Assembly: GCA_010356995.1 (NCBI GenBank)
Contig: ML996689.1
Location: 315,601 to 379,600, forward strand
DNA: 64,000 nt
From: Trichodelitschia bisporula
Lineage: Eukaryota; Ascomycota; Dothideomycetes; Phaeotrichales; Phaeotrichaceae
Direction of reading: 5' to 3'
The notes beneath the pieces were generated by a model, which saw nothing but the letters and a program-made list of their open reading frames with translations, made no database searches and had not been told where the DNA came from. Positions within the stretch are counted from its first letter, which is position 1. The number at the start of each line of letters is the position of its first letter. Position numbers and translations under genes: made by a program. This document shows positions 1 to 12,186 of this stretch, in pieces.

Positions 1-1404
1 GGAGGGACCAACTGGCTTCTGAACAGAAGCAGGCTCCGACAATGAAGGGTCGGGAGATGTGGTGATTTTCGTCGATTTGAAGATATGACGTAAAGGCTCC
101 TTAGGAGCAGCGGTCTGTGTGGCAGGAGCGAAGACACTCGGGAACAACTTGCAAAGCTCATCGGCATTCAGCTCAAGAGTAGACACCGCCTTAGTAGAAG
201 AAGGAGGAGTCGGAGCAGTGCTCATGTCAGATGTAGGAGTGGCCTTGGAGGCTGAAGCAATGTCCATCTCCATGGTGGCGGGGGACTGAGTCTCTGCAGG
301 CGCCATCTTTTCTTGCTCATCCGAGGCTTGAGGCTTTGAAATCGGTTCACCGTCGTCGGCGTTAGCATCCGAGGGCGAGTCGTCAATGACTTCAGGGATG
401 TATGGCTCCGCAAAGTAATGAGCGAAGTCGCCAGTGCAGAAGTTGGCATCGCGGATGGCGCGCGGAATGGCCGGCTTTGTGGACTCCTTTGATGGGTGGA
501 AAACCGGGGCCTTGGGGCACAGAGGCGGAGATGGGGGATCAGAGCCGGCCGCATTTGGGTTGACAATGGGTATGGCATGACTAACCCGCTTGCGCACCAC
601 GGGCGCAATCTTCGGGAGATCCAACATAAATGTGACGCTCTCATCATCATCGCTCTCCTCGGACTTGGTCTCCGTGGTGTCGTATCCGCAGCACTTGAGC
701 CACTCCTGCTGGAGCTTTGTCGCATTCTCCTGAGCGCAGAAGCCGCTCATTTTGAGCTCATTGTCGACCAGCTTCTCCATAAGCTTCTCCAACTTCTTCC
801 AGCGGGGGAGGAAGAGACGACGAGGGACGAACCCGCTCTCCAAGTCCTCGGGGAAGACAACCGCATCCGGGTGCTCGAAGTGGAACACCCGGGCCGCTTG
901 AAGGAAGTCAAAGCCCCACTCCTTGATGTAGTTGATGGCGGCCTCGTCGCTGAGACCAGAGAACTTCTTGAATAAAGAAGTCTCCACGGCGTCGAGCCAA
1001 TGGTCCCGAGAGACTTTGGCCGTCTGGCTCAGCAGGAACCACTGTTCCGCCTCTGCGATGCCCATGCTGCCGTTGGCAAACATAAACGTCTCCAGGCTAT
1101 TTAGCCGCGAGGCATGCGCCATCCACACGGTTTGATCATGATCGGTCAGCTTGATGCTGACCTTCTCGAGATCACAGCGACGAAGCCAAGCTTCATCGCC
1201 GATAACGGCGATCAGGCGAGCCTGCTGGTCCTTCCAGCGACGATTCTGGACGAGCAGAGCCGCTGCGTCTTCTGACCCGCAGGTACAGGCCACGCATTGC
1301 TGGATGAGATCCATGTTGGTCTCACCCGTGAGCAGCTGTACCTGCATGGCAGCCAGGTACGACAACGGCTCCCCGTTGAAATCCATAATGATGGACGAAG
1401 ACAT
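1..1404 (-). CDS. Unknown protein, 3' end outside window
   Basis: An uninterrupted frame of 468 codons runs from an ATG at 1404 to the left edge of the window without a stop. I read every codon and found no break. The product begins MSSSIIMDFNGEPLSYLAAM. Its first 230 or so residues look folded, with many Trp, Cys and Leu, including a WLKCCGYD motif. The rest is acidic (EESDDDES) and then Pro/Ser/Thr-rich and probably disordered. There is no signal peptide or membrane segment. I do not recognise the family. The start is the first Met of the frame after an upstream pyrimidine-rich leader. Gene prediction could miss it because the stop lies outside the window. Confidence 0.75.
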   Translation of the reverse strand, partial: MSSSIIMDFNGEPLSYLAAMQVQLLTGETNMDLIQQCVACTCGSEDAAALLVQNRRWKDQQARLIAVIGDEAWLRRCDLEKVSIKLTDHDQTVWMAHASRLNSLETFMFANGSMGIAEAEQWFLLSQTAKVSRDHWLDAVETSLFKKFSGLSDEAAINYIKEWGFDFLQAARVFHFEHPDAVVFPEDLESGFVPRRLFLPRWKKLEKLMEKLVDNELKMSGFCAQENATKLQQEWLKCCGYDTTETKSEESDDDESVTFMLDLPKIAPVVRKRVSHAIPIVNPNAAGSDPPSPPLCPKAPVFHPSKESTKPAIPRAIRDANFCTGDFAHYFAEPYIPEVIDDSPSDANADDGEPISKPQASDEQEKMAPAETQSPATMEMDIASASKATPTSDMSTAPTPPSSTKAVSTLELNADELCKLFPSVFAPATQTAAPKEPLRHIFKSTKITTSPDPSLSEPASVQKPVGPS

Positions 1405-1689
1405 TTCTCTGTTGACGGTCAGTGTAAAGCTGGAGATGTTGAAAAGCGTTACTTACTCAATGAGAAGAAAGAGATACTGGTAATGGGGGGGAGAGAATTT
1501 GATGGTTTGTGATTGAGGTTGTTGGAAACAGTAAGAACTGAGAATGTGGTGGTTGCGGTGAACAAAAACAATCTCTGTGAATACTGAGGATGTGGTGGAG
1601 AGGAAGAGGAAGAAGAAGAAGAGAAAGAGGAAGAAGTGAAAGGGGTTGTCATTCACTGAGGCCCGTCGCCAAGGACTGAGCTCCTCTAG

Positions 1690-1782
1690 CAATCACTTCC
1701 GGAAGGTACTTGCACGCAGGCAGTTGCTCCTTCCTCCACTGTGAGCCGTTGCTCGGGCGATTGATCTTCCCATTGTGTCCGG
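1690..1782 (+). repeat. Degenerate direct repeat, copy 1
   Basis: Matches 1872-1963 in the same orientation. Both copies contain GCAATYACTTCYGGAAGG near the left end and a GGGCGRTTGATCTTCCYATTG block near the right end. Several differences are C/T or G/A transitions. No coding content is evident. Confidence 0.65.
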
Positions 1783-1871
1783 ATTAAACTCCTGACAGTT
1801 AGCAAAAACAATGGAGGAACCAATAGCCGAAGACTGAGTGCTTCATGGAGCCAAGCCAGCAAGATCCTCAA

Positions 1872-1963
1872 GCAATTACTTCTGGAAGGCTCTTTAACGC
1901 ATGCTGATTGTTCTTTCCTCCCGTGTGAGCCCATTTCTTGGGCGGTTGATCTTCCTATTGTGA
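1872..1963 (+). repeat. Degenerate direct repeat, copy 2
   Basis: Second copy of the sequence at 1690-1782, about 180 bp further on. It carries T where copy 1 has C at several positions in the left block, as expected for an old, mutated duplication. Confidence 0.65.
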
Positions 1964-2195
1964 TCTGATCATTGTTGCGACACTTGCCGATATCACCGAG
2001 TCTGGATTCCACGGTGAGGAGAACACTGCGGCGAAGACATGAGTTCAAGCTGATGATAGTATATCCTAATTGCATAATCAACTTCTCCAACGGCAGGTTT
2101 GGGAGGAGACATAATGGCGTTATGTACCATTTCCATCATCTATTACCGCTTTCGGCATCCCTGTCACAATGAGACGTCGTCAAATGCATCTCGGT

Positions 2196-2219
2196 GCCTT
2201 GACGCCTTGACGCCTTGAC
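2196..2219 (+). repeat. 8-bp tandem repeat, three copies
   Basis: Three perfect head-to-tail copies of GCCTTGAC, followed by looser copies of the same theme, about 170 bp upstream of the SurE-type gene. Confidence 0.8.
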
Positions 2220-2386
2220 ACCTTATTGCCCCTGACGCCTCGATACCTCAGCATTAATTCGACACCAACACCAACACAATCGCGTTTCATCTCAGCTTTG
2301 CGGAAACGGCCACGATTCTCCATTTCACTACTTCACGTCGCCTTGCATGCAAAAGACTGTGAGAGTCACAGCGGTCAGGCTTCGTA

Positions 2387-3654
2387 ATGTCTAAAGGTTG
2401 TTCCGCCGTTCGCCTCATAATCGTTGCTGCCTCGCTCCTCAGTCATGTGCTCTGCCTCAACATCATCCTGAACAATGATGACGGCTTTACTTCAGTTCAC
2501 ATCCGCGAGGTGAGTACTTTGGATCGTAACAGAATTAATTTAACACTTGCCCAGCTCTATCGTGCTCTGAATGCTGCCGGCCATAATGGTACTGAATACC
2601 GTCTCACTACCCTCCATCCCTAACCTCGCTAGCCTGGATCGCAGCTCCAGCATACGACCAGTCTGGCCGCGGAGGCACTCTCTCTTTCACCAGCAAAGCC
2701 AATCTGACCTCCGCCAGCGATGCGGACGTCATACCCAAAGGTGCCGCATCCTACGGCCACGATCCCTCTGACCCCAAGATTTGGTACTACGACGGCACCC
2801 CCGTGACATGCACCCTGTTTGCACTGGACTACCTCGCCCCCACGCATATGGGCATTGCAGCCCCGGATCTTGTCATTACCGGCCCCAACTTTGGCACCAA
2901 CCCTGGCCCCTTCATGTACACCATGTCCGGCACCATGGGCGCCGCGTACTCGGCCATCGGCCGCGGCGTGCCTGCCCTGGCGCTCAGCGCCGACTCTTAC
3001 GGCCCCGGGCGCAACTTCAAGGGTCTGGTTGCGCACACCCAGAGCGGGTGGCCTGATCCTGCGACTATCATCGCGAATCTTTCAACCACGCTTGTGAACC
3101 AGCTTGCTGCTGGTTCCAAGCCGCTCCTCCCGCCTGGGTATGGCCTCACGGTTAACTATCCGAAGGTCACCAGCCTCAAAGATACGGGCTGCCTTTATCC
3201 ACCTTTTATTCGCACGCGTCTCACTGGTGGCGCACCGATCCAAAAGGCGATCTTCGATCCCAAGACTGGGCTCTTCAGGGGTGCCGACACCATACCTGCA
3301 ACCGGAGTTGGTGTGAACACTTGCAACGTGGGCAACTGCACCTTACCAGGTGAAACCAACGTGGTCAACAACGGGCAATGCCAAACCAGCGTGTCAGTCT
3401 TCGTAGTCGATTACGATGCGCCGGACAACCCAGCGACGCAGGGCGTGGATTCGCGACTGGGGAACCTGGTTACTGGGGAGAATGAGGCGCGCAACTACAG
3501 CGCGGCGTCAGTAGGCGCGCCGCCGGAGCAGCCAGCGGTGTCGGCAGCAGCAAGTACGACGCCTCCAGCTGTCAAGTCCGGAGCCGGGACAAATCTGCCC
3601 CAGCACTTGAGGGTGCTTGCTGCTGTTGGCAGTGTTCTTGGTGTTTTGCATTGA
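2387..3654 (+). CDS. Secreted SurE-like 5'/3'-nucleotidase
   Basis: Deduced exons are 2387-2509, 2555-2588 and 2633-3654 (392 residues); introns of 45 and 44 nt have GT-AG ends. A hydrophobic signal peptide (VRLIIVAASLLSHVLC) is followed directly by ILNNDDGF, the metal-binding N-terminal motif of the SurE survival-protein family. Further family motifs are AGHNAWIAAPAYDQSGRGG, formed only after removing intron 2, and TGPNFGTNPG. SurE enzymes are metal-dependent phosphatases acting on nucleotides and other phosphomonoesters; this fungal type is probably extracellular or cell-surface. The C-terminus is Ala/Pro/Thr-rich and ends in a short hydrophobic stretch (VLAAVGSVLGVLH), which may be a GPI-anchor signal. 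That last point is inference. Confidence 0.88.
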
Positions 3655-4423
3655 AGTTTTATGGTGCGGAGTGGTATTTACTGGTAACATTTGAATTGCA
3701 TGTATGGAGTTTAGGAGAAAGGGAATCATGTAGGGCTTGAGAGATGCCCTTCTTACTTGATATACGAAGTATATGTACTTGTCAGTGTACTTGTTAGCGT
3801 ACTTGTTAGCGTACTTGTTAGCGAAGCAGAGGCGGTGTAAAACATATGGGTTAGGCCTGCATCACCATAATTCGATCGTATTCGCGTGAGCAATGCTCAA
3901 TGCTGTGCCCCATTGTCTCTCAAACATATCCCGAAATATCCACTGTCATGACATGCAGCATTCTAGGCACCCAAATTATTGATGTTACGAGGTACTCCAC
4001 ACCGCACGTCCACGAGACAGCCTCATGCAGCCAAGACGCACATGCAGCCCCTCAAACGTGCTCATTGCCGAGTTGGGCCTTCCAAAACCTCGCATCGCCT
4101 ACTGATAGGCCGAGGCGTCAAAGCATTGATCGAAGGCGGGGAAAATGGGAGCTCCGAGCTCCAAACTCTAACCCGCCGGACAGTTGCTCTTCTAGGCAGC
4201 ACAATTCTTTGGCCCCGGAATCCGATATCCTAGGATAAATACCCCACTTTCAAACCGCTAGTTCTAATCTCAAAACCTAACTTCAACTTCAACCTCGCAT
4301 CCCTCCCGCGATCAGTCACCACATCCCCCTTCAATTGCTCCTCCAACCCCCTCAATTGCCCTCCAACGGAACCAATTCCGCACATCGCATCCTAAACGCC
4401 ACCCCTCCCCACCACAACCCCAA
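3655..4423. other. Intergenic region
   Basis: Contains the SurE-type gene's 3' flank, a 12-bp tandem repeat (3775-3822) and the pyrimidine-rich leader of the MAPEG gene. I see no gene. Confidence 0.6.
3775..3822 (+). repeat. 12-bp tandem repeat, four copies
   Basis: Four head-to-tail units of GTACTTGTTAGC. The first differs at two positions (GTACTTGTCAGT). Lies 120 bp downstream of the SurE-like stop codon. Confidence 0.9.
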
Positions 4424-4852
4424 ATGCCTTCTCCCATCATCGGCCCCGTTGTCGGCCTCACCCTCTGGACCTTCCTCGTCGAAGGCTGGATGTACGCCAC
4501 GCGCCTCCCCGCGCTGGCAGGCAAGCCCATGCCACCCACCACCACCATCGAAGACATCAACAAAATCGTCCCGCCGTCCACGCGCTGGAAGGCCGACAAC
4601 TACAACCATCTGCACGAGCAGCCGACGGTATTCTACGCGCTCGCGCTCTCGCTCGCGCACGTCGGCGCATCGCAGACGGATGTGCGCCTGGCATGGACCT
4701 ACGTCGGCATCCGCGTGCTGCACACCTTGGTGCAGTGCTTGGGGAACAAGATCATTCTGCGCTTTCAGGTTTTCATTTCCAGCAGCGCTGTGCTGCTTGC
4801 GATTGCGGCTAAGCTGGGTCTGGCGCTCTACAAGCAGAAGCTTCTCTTCTAA
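4424..4852 (+). CDS. MAPEG-family membrane protein
   Basis: A single exon encodes 142 residues. Hydrophobic segments lie at about residues 5-25, 68-85, 90-110 and 115-137, fitting the four-helix MAPEG fold (membrane-associated proteins in eicosanoid and glutathione metabolism). The segment RWKADNYNHLHEQPTVFYAL matches the conserved loop of the superfamily, where a polar Asn/His/Glu-rich stretch follows helix 1. Members are typically glutathione S-transferases or peroxidases of the ER or microsomal membrane, but fungal paralogues of this short type are mostly uncharacterised, so the substrate is unknown. The ATG follows a C-rich leader with no nearer in-frame start. It is convergent with the RBM25-like gene. 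Confidence 0.82.
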   Translation: MPSPIIGPVVGLTLWTFLVEGWMYATRLPALAGKPMPPTTTIEDINKIVPPSTRWKADNYNHLHEQPTVFYALALSLAHVGASQTDVRLAWTYVGIRVLHTLVQCLGNKIILRFQVFISSSAVLLAIAAKLGLALYKQKLLF

Positions 4853-5151
4853 GTGGGATGTTGGTGTGCGCAGATATTAGGCCCGCGAGACATGTGAAAA
4901 GCGATGCCCTTTGTTGTTCGCCATTCGAAGAAAGTTTTAGTAATTGTACATGCCATAGGCGCCTCGACGCTTTTCCCTAAAATAGCTTGGAGTCCCCGTT
5001 CCAGTGATGCCACGCCCCAAACCTGCCCCGCTGTACTGGACATATCATAACTAATTAGCCGTCGAACGGGCTGCCGCAGCAACTGCTGTTAGACTTTCGA
5101 CTGTGATTGTCGTTAGATAAACAGTCCAATGTCATATGCAGAGTGCTTAGA

Positions 5152-7604
5152 TCAACCGGACAGTCCACGCTTCTCGCTCTCCGAAAAGAAGATGATCATG
5201 CGCCACAACTTCCGAACAAGATCCTCTGCCATCTCGTCGAGAGCCTGTAGTCAGGTTAGCAAGTGCACGCAATTAAGAGTCGGGACACCTACCCCCTCGA
5301 GCTCGCCAACAAGGGCCTCCGGCCGCTTCTTGTTCCGCAAGTGCTCCTCCACGACATCCACCAGCATCTGCTCCTGCACACCCAGATACTCCACAATCTT
5401 CTTCTCCACAAACGGCTTCAGCTGCTCGTTGATGACCGTCGCGTCCACAAACTCCCACTTGACATTCCAATCCCACAGCGCCTGCGTCTCCGTCGGAATC
5501 TCCTGCGCCAACCGCCTCTGCGCCTCCAGCCGCTCCTCGTCCGTCAAAGCCGCCGCCTCGGCAGCGGAGTCGAACTGGATCGGCACAAGCTGCCGTTTGA
5601 CGTTCGTGTCAACATCTTCTTCGTCCTCGAGCAAGCCCTCGACTTCGGCAACAGTGCGCCGCTTCGGCGCAGCCGCCGCCTGAGCCTTCTGCGCCGCAGC
5701 GCCGAGAGACATCTTGAAGTGCTGCGGCTCGCGAGCGGGCTGGACGCCACGCGCACCCAGTTCCTCAGCCTGGCGCTGCAAGAACGAGTCCGCGGCGTCG
5801 CGCGCGATGTCTTGCTTCTCACGCTCGCGGGCCAGTTCGCGCTCCTCTTGGGCACGGTCGCGGCCGTCGCGCTCGGCCTCTTGGGCGCGGAAGGCGGCGC
5901 GGTTGCGGATCCACTGGCTGCGGTCGGCATAGTACTCCTCGCTTTTGCGACTAGCCTCCAAGTCATCATTCCAGTTCTTGAGCCGCAGGGCCATAGTTTC
6001 CTTCTCGCGCGCGTGATTGCTGATTTCATCTCTCTCGCGAGCCTTCTCGCGCTCAATGGCGGCTGTACGTGAGCGCTCGCGGCTAAGCCAGCGGCGCTCC
6101 ATGTCGTGAAACACCTTCTCCAGCTCAGCGTCCTTCTTTGCGCGACGCCGATGTTCAAGCTCCTCGTCTGATGCATCCGATTCCTCCTCTTCCCTTGAGA
6201 TGTAAGTGTGAACCGTGGGGCCACCGTTGACAAAAGTAACGCCGTTTTGGTGATCCTTGTGCATTCCCTTTGGCCCACTAGGCGCGCCTTGCACACCACG
6301 TTCCCGCGGACCAAGAGGAATGCCGTTGGCACCTCCCATAGGACCAGCGGGCGTAGACGCAGGAGGAGTGGTCTGACGATTGCCGCGGTTGTTTCGCTCC
6401 TTCGCTTCCATTTCCTCTTCCCGCCTCAGGCGCTCCAAGTCTCTCCGGGTACTCCGATCTCGAAAGGCCGCGATCTCTGCTGCAACGGTTTCCCGCATTT
6501 CGGCAGGAATGTCAGCAAGCTCGTCTTCGGTGCTTAGGGGAATCGTGATGACTTCTCCGGTGATAGGATCCGCCGCCCGGTCCTCCTGCATCCTGATGTC
6601 CCCGCCATGGTCGTGATCATTCGCAGATGGGTTGAAAAGGCTTGCGAGAACACCTTCAAGCTGTTCTTTCGCTGTGTCGATCCGGAACTGCGTGTCGGAC
6701 GCTTGGTCTCCGCGCTTCTCATGCCATTCCGCCGCGTACTGCTTAGAGGCTTCATCGACAATGACCTGGCATGTCAGCAGAGCAGCGAGAAACAATGTCA
6801 CGACTTACCAAAAGAGTTGCTTTTTCCACCTCTTCATCTTCGGTTTTGGTCCCAGGTTCTCTCCTCTTCAGAGGAACTTGCACGTCCTTCAACACCTCAG
6901 CGGCCGTCTCCAAACTCTCCGCATCTTCGTACTCGGCGAAGCCAAACTTGCACCACTTGCCATCGGCGTCACTGGCGCGGGTCCACTTCCTAAGATTGCC
7001 CGCCGAACGCAGAATCCGCTCCATACCAACATCGCCACCAACACCTTCAGTAATGTTTCCAACAAAGATGGTCCGGAAAATCTCCTCGCGCGTCGGCGGG
7101 GTAAGGACCTGCATACTCTCACGAGGCTGTTGTATCCCGCCACGACTATCCCCAAGACCGCGCCGGGCTCCCATAGGATCTGCGGCGCGCGACGCATCCT
7201 TTCCGGGGCCGGCGGTGCCGAGGCGGATGACGGGCGCGTTGAAGTTGATGTTCGGCATGTTGGTAGGTGGCTGGAAGTTCGGGGGAAGACCGCCGGGGCG
7301 GCCGGGGAGCGAGTGCTGAGCTTGGTTCATGCCTGGAGGGAAGGATGCGCCGGGCGGGGCCATGCCGGGAGGAGCTGCCAGTGTCAGTTATCACTTTTGC
7401 GCATGTTTGTAAGAGTGCTGAAGCCTACCGGACATGCCTGGGGGTGCCATCATGCCAGGCGGTGGCATGCCTGGAGCTCCCATCCCAGGGGCCTGACCGC
7501 CGGGAGGAGCATAACCTGAAAAGCCGGGAGGCTGGCCGTATGCTGCGATTGTCAGTGGACGAGGCAGAAGACGGGGAGGCTTAGTTACCCGGATAGTTGT
7601 ACAT
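5152..7604 (-). CDS. RBM25-like splicing factor with RRM and PWI domains
   Basis: Deduced exons, in minus-strand order, are 7604-7589, 7542-7429, 7374-6809, 6765-5293 and 5244-5152 (753 residues). The N-terminus is Pro/Gly/Met-rich (PPGMMAPPGM). An RNA-recognition motif follows, starting near TIFVGNITEGVGGD. The middle is a long Arg/Glu-rich, probably helical region. The C-terminus is a PWI domain that is complete only after splicing the last exon (LVRKLWRMIIFFSE). RBM25-type proteins associate with the U1 snRNP and influence splice-site choice; yeast Snu71 is the distant counterpart. The first coding exon is only 16 nt (MYNYP plus one base). The gene is divergent from the bS21m gene with 311 bp between start codons. 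Confidence 0.88.
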
Positions 7605-7915
7605 AATGGAGCAAGATTTCGCGACAGGTTGCGGGGGCGAATATGAGAAGAGGAAGCCAAGGATGACAATGTACGTGGTGGGAAGTGGAGGAAAGGCGGG
7701 CGCATGTATCACAGAGAGGCTTCGCGGGCGCGTCGAGTGAAGCTCCACGAAACTTTAGGGTTTGACCTGGAAAATCATTGTTCCGGGCATGGAAACTCGA
7801 GTTGTGCAGACTCTCCACCACAAGTTGCGCTTCCGCCGTCTGGACATGTCCGCCTCTCCTCCTTTACACTCAATCAAATCCTCTGAACACGCTCTAAAAG
7901 CTCCAGGCAACACCA
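7605..7915. promoter_or_regulatory. Compact bidirectional promoter
   Basis: The 311 bp between the divergent start codons of the splicing-factor gene and the mitoribosomal bS21m gene must hold both promoters and both leaders. I see no clear TATA box, and the boundary between the two promoters cannot be set from sequence. Confidence 0.55.
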
Positions 7916-8734
7916 ATGGAGCTCATTAGAGCTGGGGAGGCGCTCCTGCGCTCCGCCTCCAGCCTCTCCGCAGCCGCCGCACCTTTCCAAAACAGATCCA
8001 CTTTCTCCGCTTCACGACGCTTATACCGGCCAACACTTTGCCGTGTCGCTAGACAATTCTCCGCGAGCGCATCCACCCTCCAGGAGTCTCAGTCAGGCAG
8101 CGATTCCTCTCCTCGCACCCTGGACGTCGCCGGGAATATCACGTCCAAACCCGCCGCACCCGAAAAACCCCAGTCGAGCGCGCTCAGCGATTACGACCGG
8201 ATGGTCTTCGACCGGGCCCTAGAGTTCGGAAACGACCCGCTCTCCGCGCGTCACACGCACCACTTCAAGAATCCCGGCGCCGCGGTCGACAACGTGCGCG
8301 CTCGCGAGCGCTCCTCGGCCGACGAAGTGCAGCGTCATTTCAGCGCGTGGGGGCAGGGCCGGACTGGCATCAATCGTACACATGACAAGACGGGTGGCAA
8401 AGCGGACGTTGGCAGTCTCAAGTTCCCTAAGGTGGAATTGATGGCTAAGAAGAAGGCCGCTCCAGACGAGGTCCCGGCCCGGTTGTCGGTTCGGACCGGG
8501 CGCATGCTGGAGGTGGATCCGACGAAGCCGACGGATCTGGGCGCGAAGCTTAAGACCCTGTCGAGGGTCGTGACGGCGAACAGGGTCAAGGCTACGTTGA
8601 ATGCGCAAAAAACATACGAGCGGTTGGGCCTGAAGAAGAAGCGGTTGCGGATGATGAGGTGGAGACGGCGCTTCAAGGCGCAGTTCGTGAAGACTGTGGA
8701 CAGGGTCATGGAATTGAAGGAGAAGGGATGGTAG
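7916..8734 (+). CDS. mrp21: Mitochondrial ribosomal protein bS21m (MRP21)
   Basis: A single exon encodes 272 residues. The N-terminus is rich in Arg, Ser and Ala with no acidic run (RRLYRPTLCRVARQFSAS), a typical mitochondrial presequence. The C-terminal 90 residues carry the bS21 signature: GRMLEVDPTKPTDLGAKLKT, VVTANRVKATLN, YERLGLKKKRLRMMRWRRRF and a final EKGW. bS21 is a small-subunit ribosomal protein binding 16S-type rRNA near the decoding platform. As in other filamentous fungi it has a long, poorly conserved N-terminal extension compared with the roughly 70-residue bacterial protein. Confidence 0.9.
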   Translation: MELIRAGEALLRSASSLSAAAAPFQNRSTFSASRRLYRPTLCRVARQFSASASTLQESQSGSDSSPRTLDVAGNITSKPAAPEKPQSSALSDYDRMVFDRALEFGNDPLSARHTHHFKNPGAAVDNVRARERSSADEVQRHFSAWGQGRTGINRTHDKTGGKADVGSLKFPKVELMAKKKAAPDEVPARLSVRTGRMLEVDPTKPTDLGAKLKTLSRVVTANRVKATLNAQKTYERLGLKKKRLRMMRWRRRFKAQFVKTVDRVMELKEKGW

Positions 8735-9184
8735 ATCCTTTGAGAATACAGCGAGTCTCGTGTTAGAGGGGCAGCGTTGCCTATGTACATAGGATTTAGG
8801 TCTGCATGATAAGGTGACACTGCAGCTCGAGATCTGGAGAACCGTATGGATTAAATCCACCAAATTAACCCAACTCAATAATCCGTAAGAGTCTCTTGAT
8901 CCCAGTTAGTATTCCCAAAGTGAGCCTCACGGCATCCAGTAGTAGAAAGGCGAAATCCAGACCACACGGTAACCCCGCCGGAATTCTCTGTATCTAACCC
9001 CTGAGGCTAGCCATTCCGCCTTACAGAAAACGCCAACTTGCATCTCCGCGTCGCGCTCCGCAACCGCGCAACCTCAACCCACACTGCCCACCACTCCACC
9101 ATCACCGCAGTTCTGGTGACGATTATGACTTTGACGGCCATATAACTTCCTATTGCTCCTCTATCTTTCCCTCTCTCCAAAACC
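8735..9184. other. Intergenic region
   Basis: 450 bp between two co-oriented genes. The right part is the pyrimidine-rich leader of the next gene. Nothing else recognisable. Confidence 0.5.
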
Positions 9185-10162
9185 ATGTCTCCTCGCTCAG
9201 CGCTGCGCATCGCGCTCGCCGCATCGTGCGCTTTCTTCGCCGCGCTCACTTCCGCCGTATCAGACGACGTGCCCGCCTCCTACAAATACGGCGATCTGAT
9301 ACCAGTAACCTGTCTAAACCGAACAATGTGCACTCCCCCTCCTATATAAACCCCTCAAACTAACTCCCCCAGCGACACCGGCGAACACGTAACCCCCCCC
9401 CTCCCAGCACACCACCACGTCTAACAACCCCAGATCACCGACCCCACGGGCAACCTGCAATACATCCCCTTCCCCTCCTGCCTCGAAACACAGGCCCCCC
9501 TCTCCCTCCCCTACCTTCACTCTACCCCGCAACGCTGCACCATAACCCTAACCGACCCCCTCTTCCACCTCCTCGAATTCTACATCCACAACGACGCGCC
9601 CCTAACATGCCGCATCGCGTCCAGTCCCCCCGCTGGGTCTAGCACAACCTACACGCCCCTAACATTGGCCCTAGCCGGCACCCTCCAACTTTCCCACCTA
9701 CACGTCGCGCAATCCCTGAATCTCGCCGTGCACATCGCGCCACGGTCGTCCTCCGCCCCAGCACCCGGCGCCATCACCGCGGCGGCGGGGTATAGCATCG
9801 CGCCGACGGCGAACAATACGCGTGTCGTCATTGGTGACGAGTTACCACTCACGTTCCACGTGCGCTGGTACACGAGCCCGACACTGCCGGTGGGCGGAGC
9901 GGGGACGCGCTCGACGGGCGGGTGGGCGACGCTCGCGTACTGCGTGTTCAGCGCGGCGGCGAGTGCGGCTGTATGCGTGGTTTACTTCCGGGGCGTGGAG
10001 TTGCCGCGGCGGTTGAGGTGGCATGGACGGGAGAGGATGGGGGGTGGGGGCGGACTGCCGAAGTATAATGGATATGGATATGGGGTTGCCGGGGCTGCGA
10101 ATGGGGCGAGTGGGAATGGTTATGGAGGGTATGGATTTGGGGTCACAGGGAAGAGGGATTAG
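9185..10162 (+). CDS. Orphan type I membrane glycoprotein
   Basis: Deduced exons are 9185-9327, 9373-9388 and 9434-10162 (295 residues). The 16-nt middle exon is required: joining the three gives TCLNRTIDTGEHITDPTGNL with frame kept throughout, whereas reading through meets a stop. The protein has a signal peptide (ALRIALAASCAFFAALTSA), a luminal domain of about 190 residues containing DPLFHLLEFYIHNDAPLTC, one membrane span (WATLAYCVFSAAASAAVCVV) and a cytoplasmic tail ending in Gly/Tyr/Asn-rich low complexity. The layout suggests a secretory-pathway or plasma-membrane protein. I do not recognise a characterised family and assign no function. Confidence 0.72.
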
Positions 10163-10349
10163 AGTTTAGAAGATTTGGATAGCTGTGTTGGGTGCATCTG
10201 GAGCGATCTGTGGCATTAAGTACTCAAGCATTCTTGATGTTATCAGAGGTATGCTAATCGACATCGTGCGTTAGACCAGTCATACGCAACCATAATCCGT
10301 TTTGTCTAGCCCTTTCCACTCCACATCAACCGCAGCTGTCTTAACCAAT

Positions 10350-12186
<1,837 letters not shown>

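Larger units (their letters stand above)
1405..2386. other. Intergenic region with degenerate direct repeat
   Basis: No coding frame here looks real. It holds a long purine tract at about 1600-1638, two diverged copies of a roughly 93-bp sequence (1690-1782 and 1872-1963), and three copies of an 8-bp unit at 2196-2219. It serves as divergent promoter space for the genes on either side. Confidence 0.6.

Noticed and set aside
222-975. Two overlapping frames (minus 222-725 and plus 496-975)
   Set aside because: Both are out-of-frame shadows of the continuous 468-codon minus-strand gene at 1-1404, which I read codon by codon without a break.
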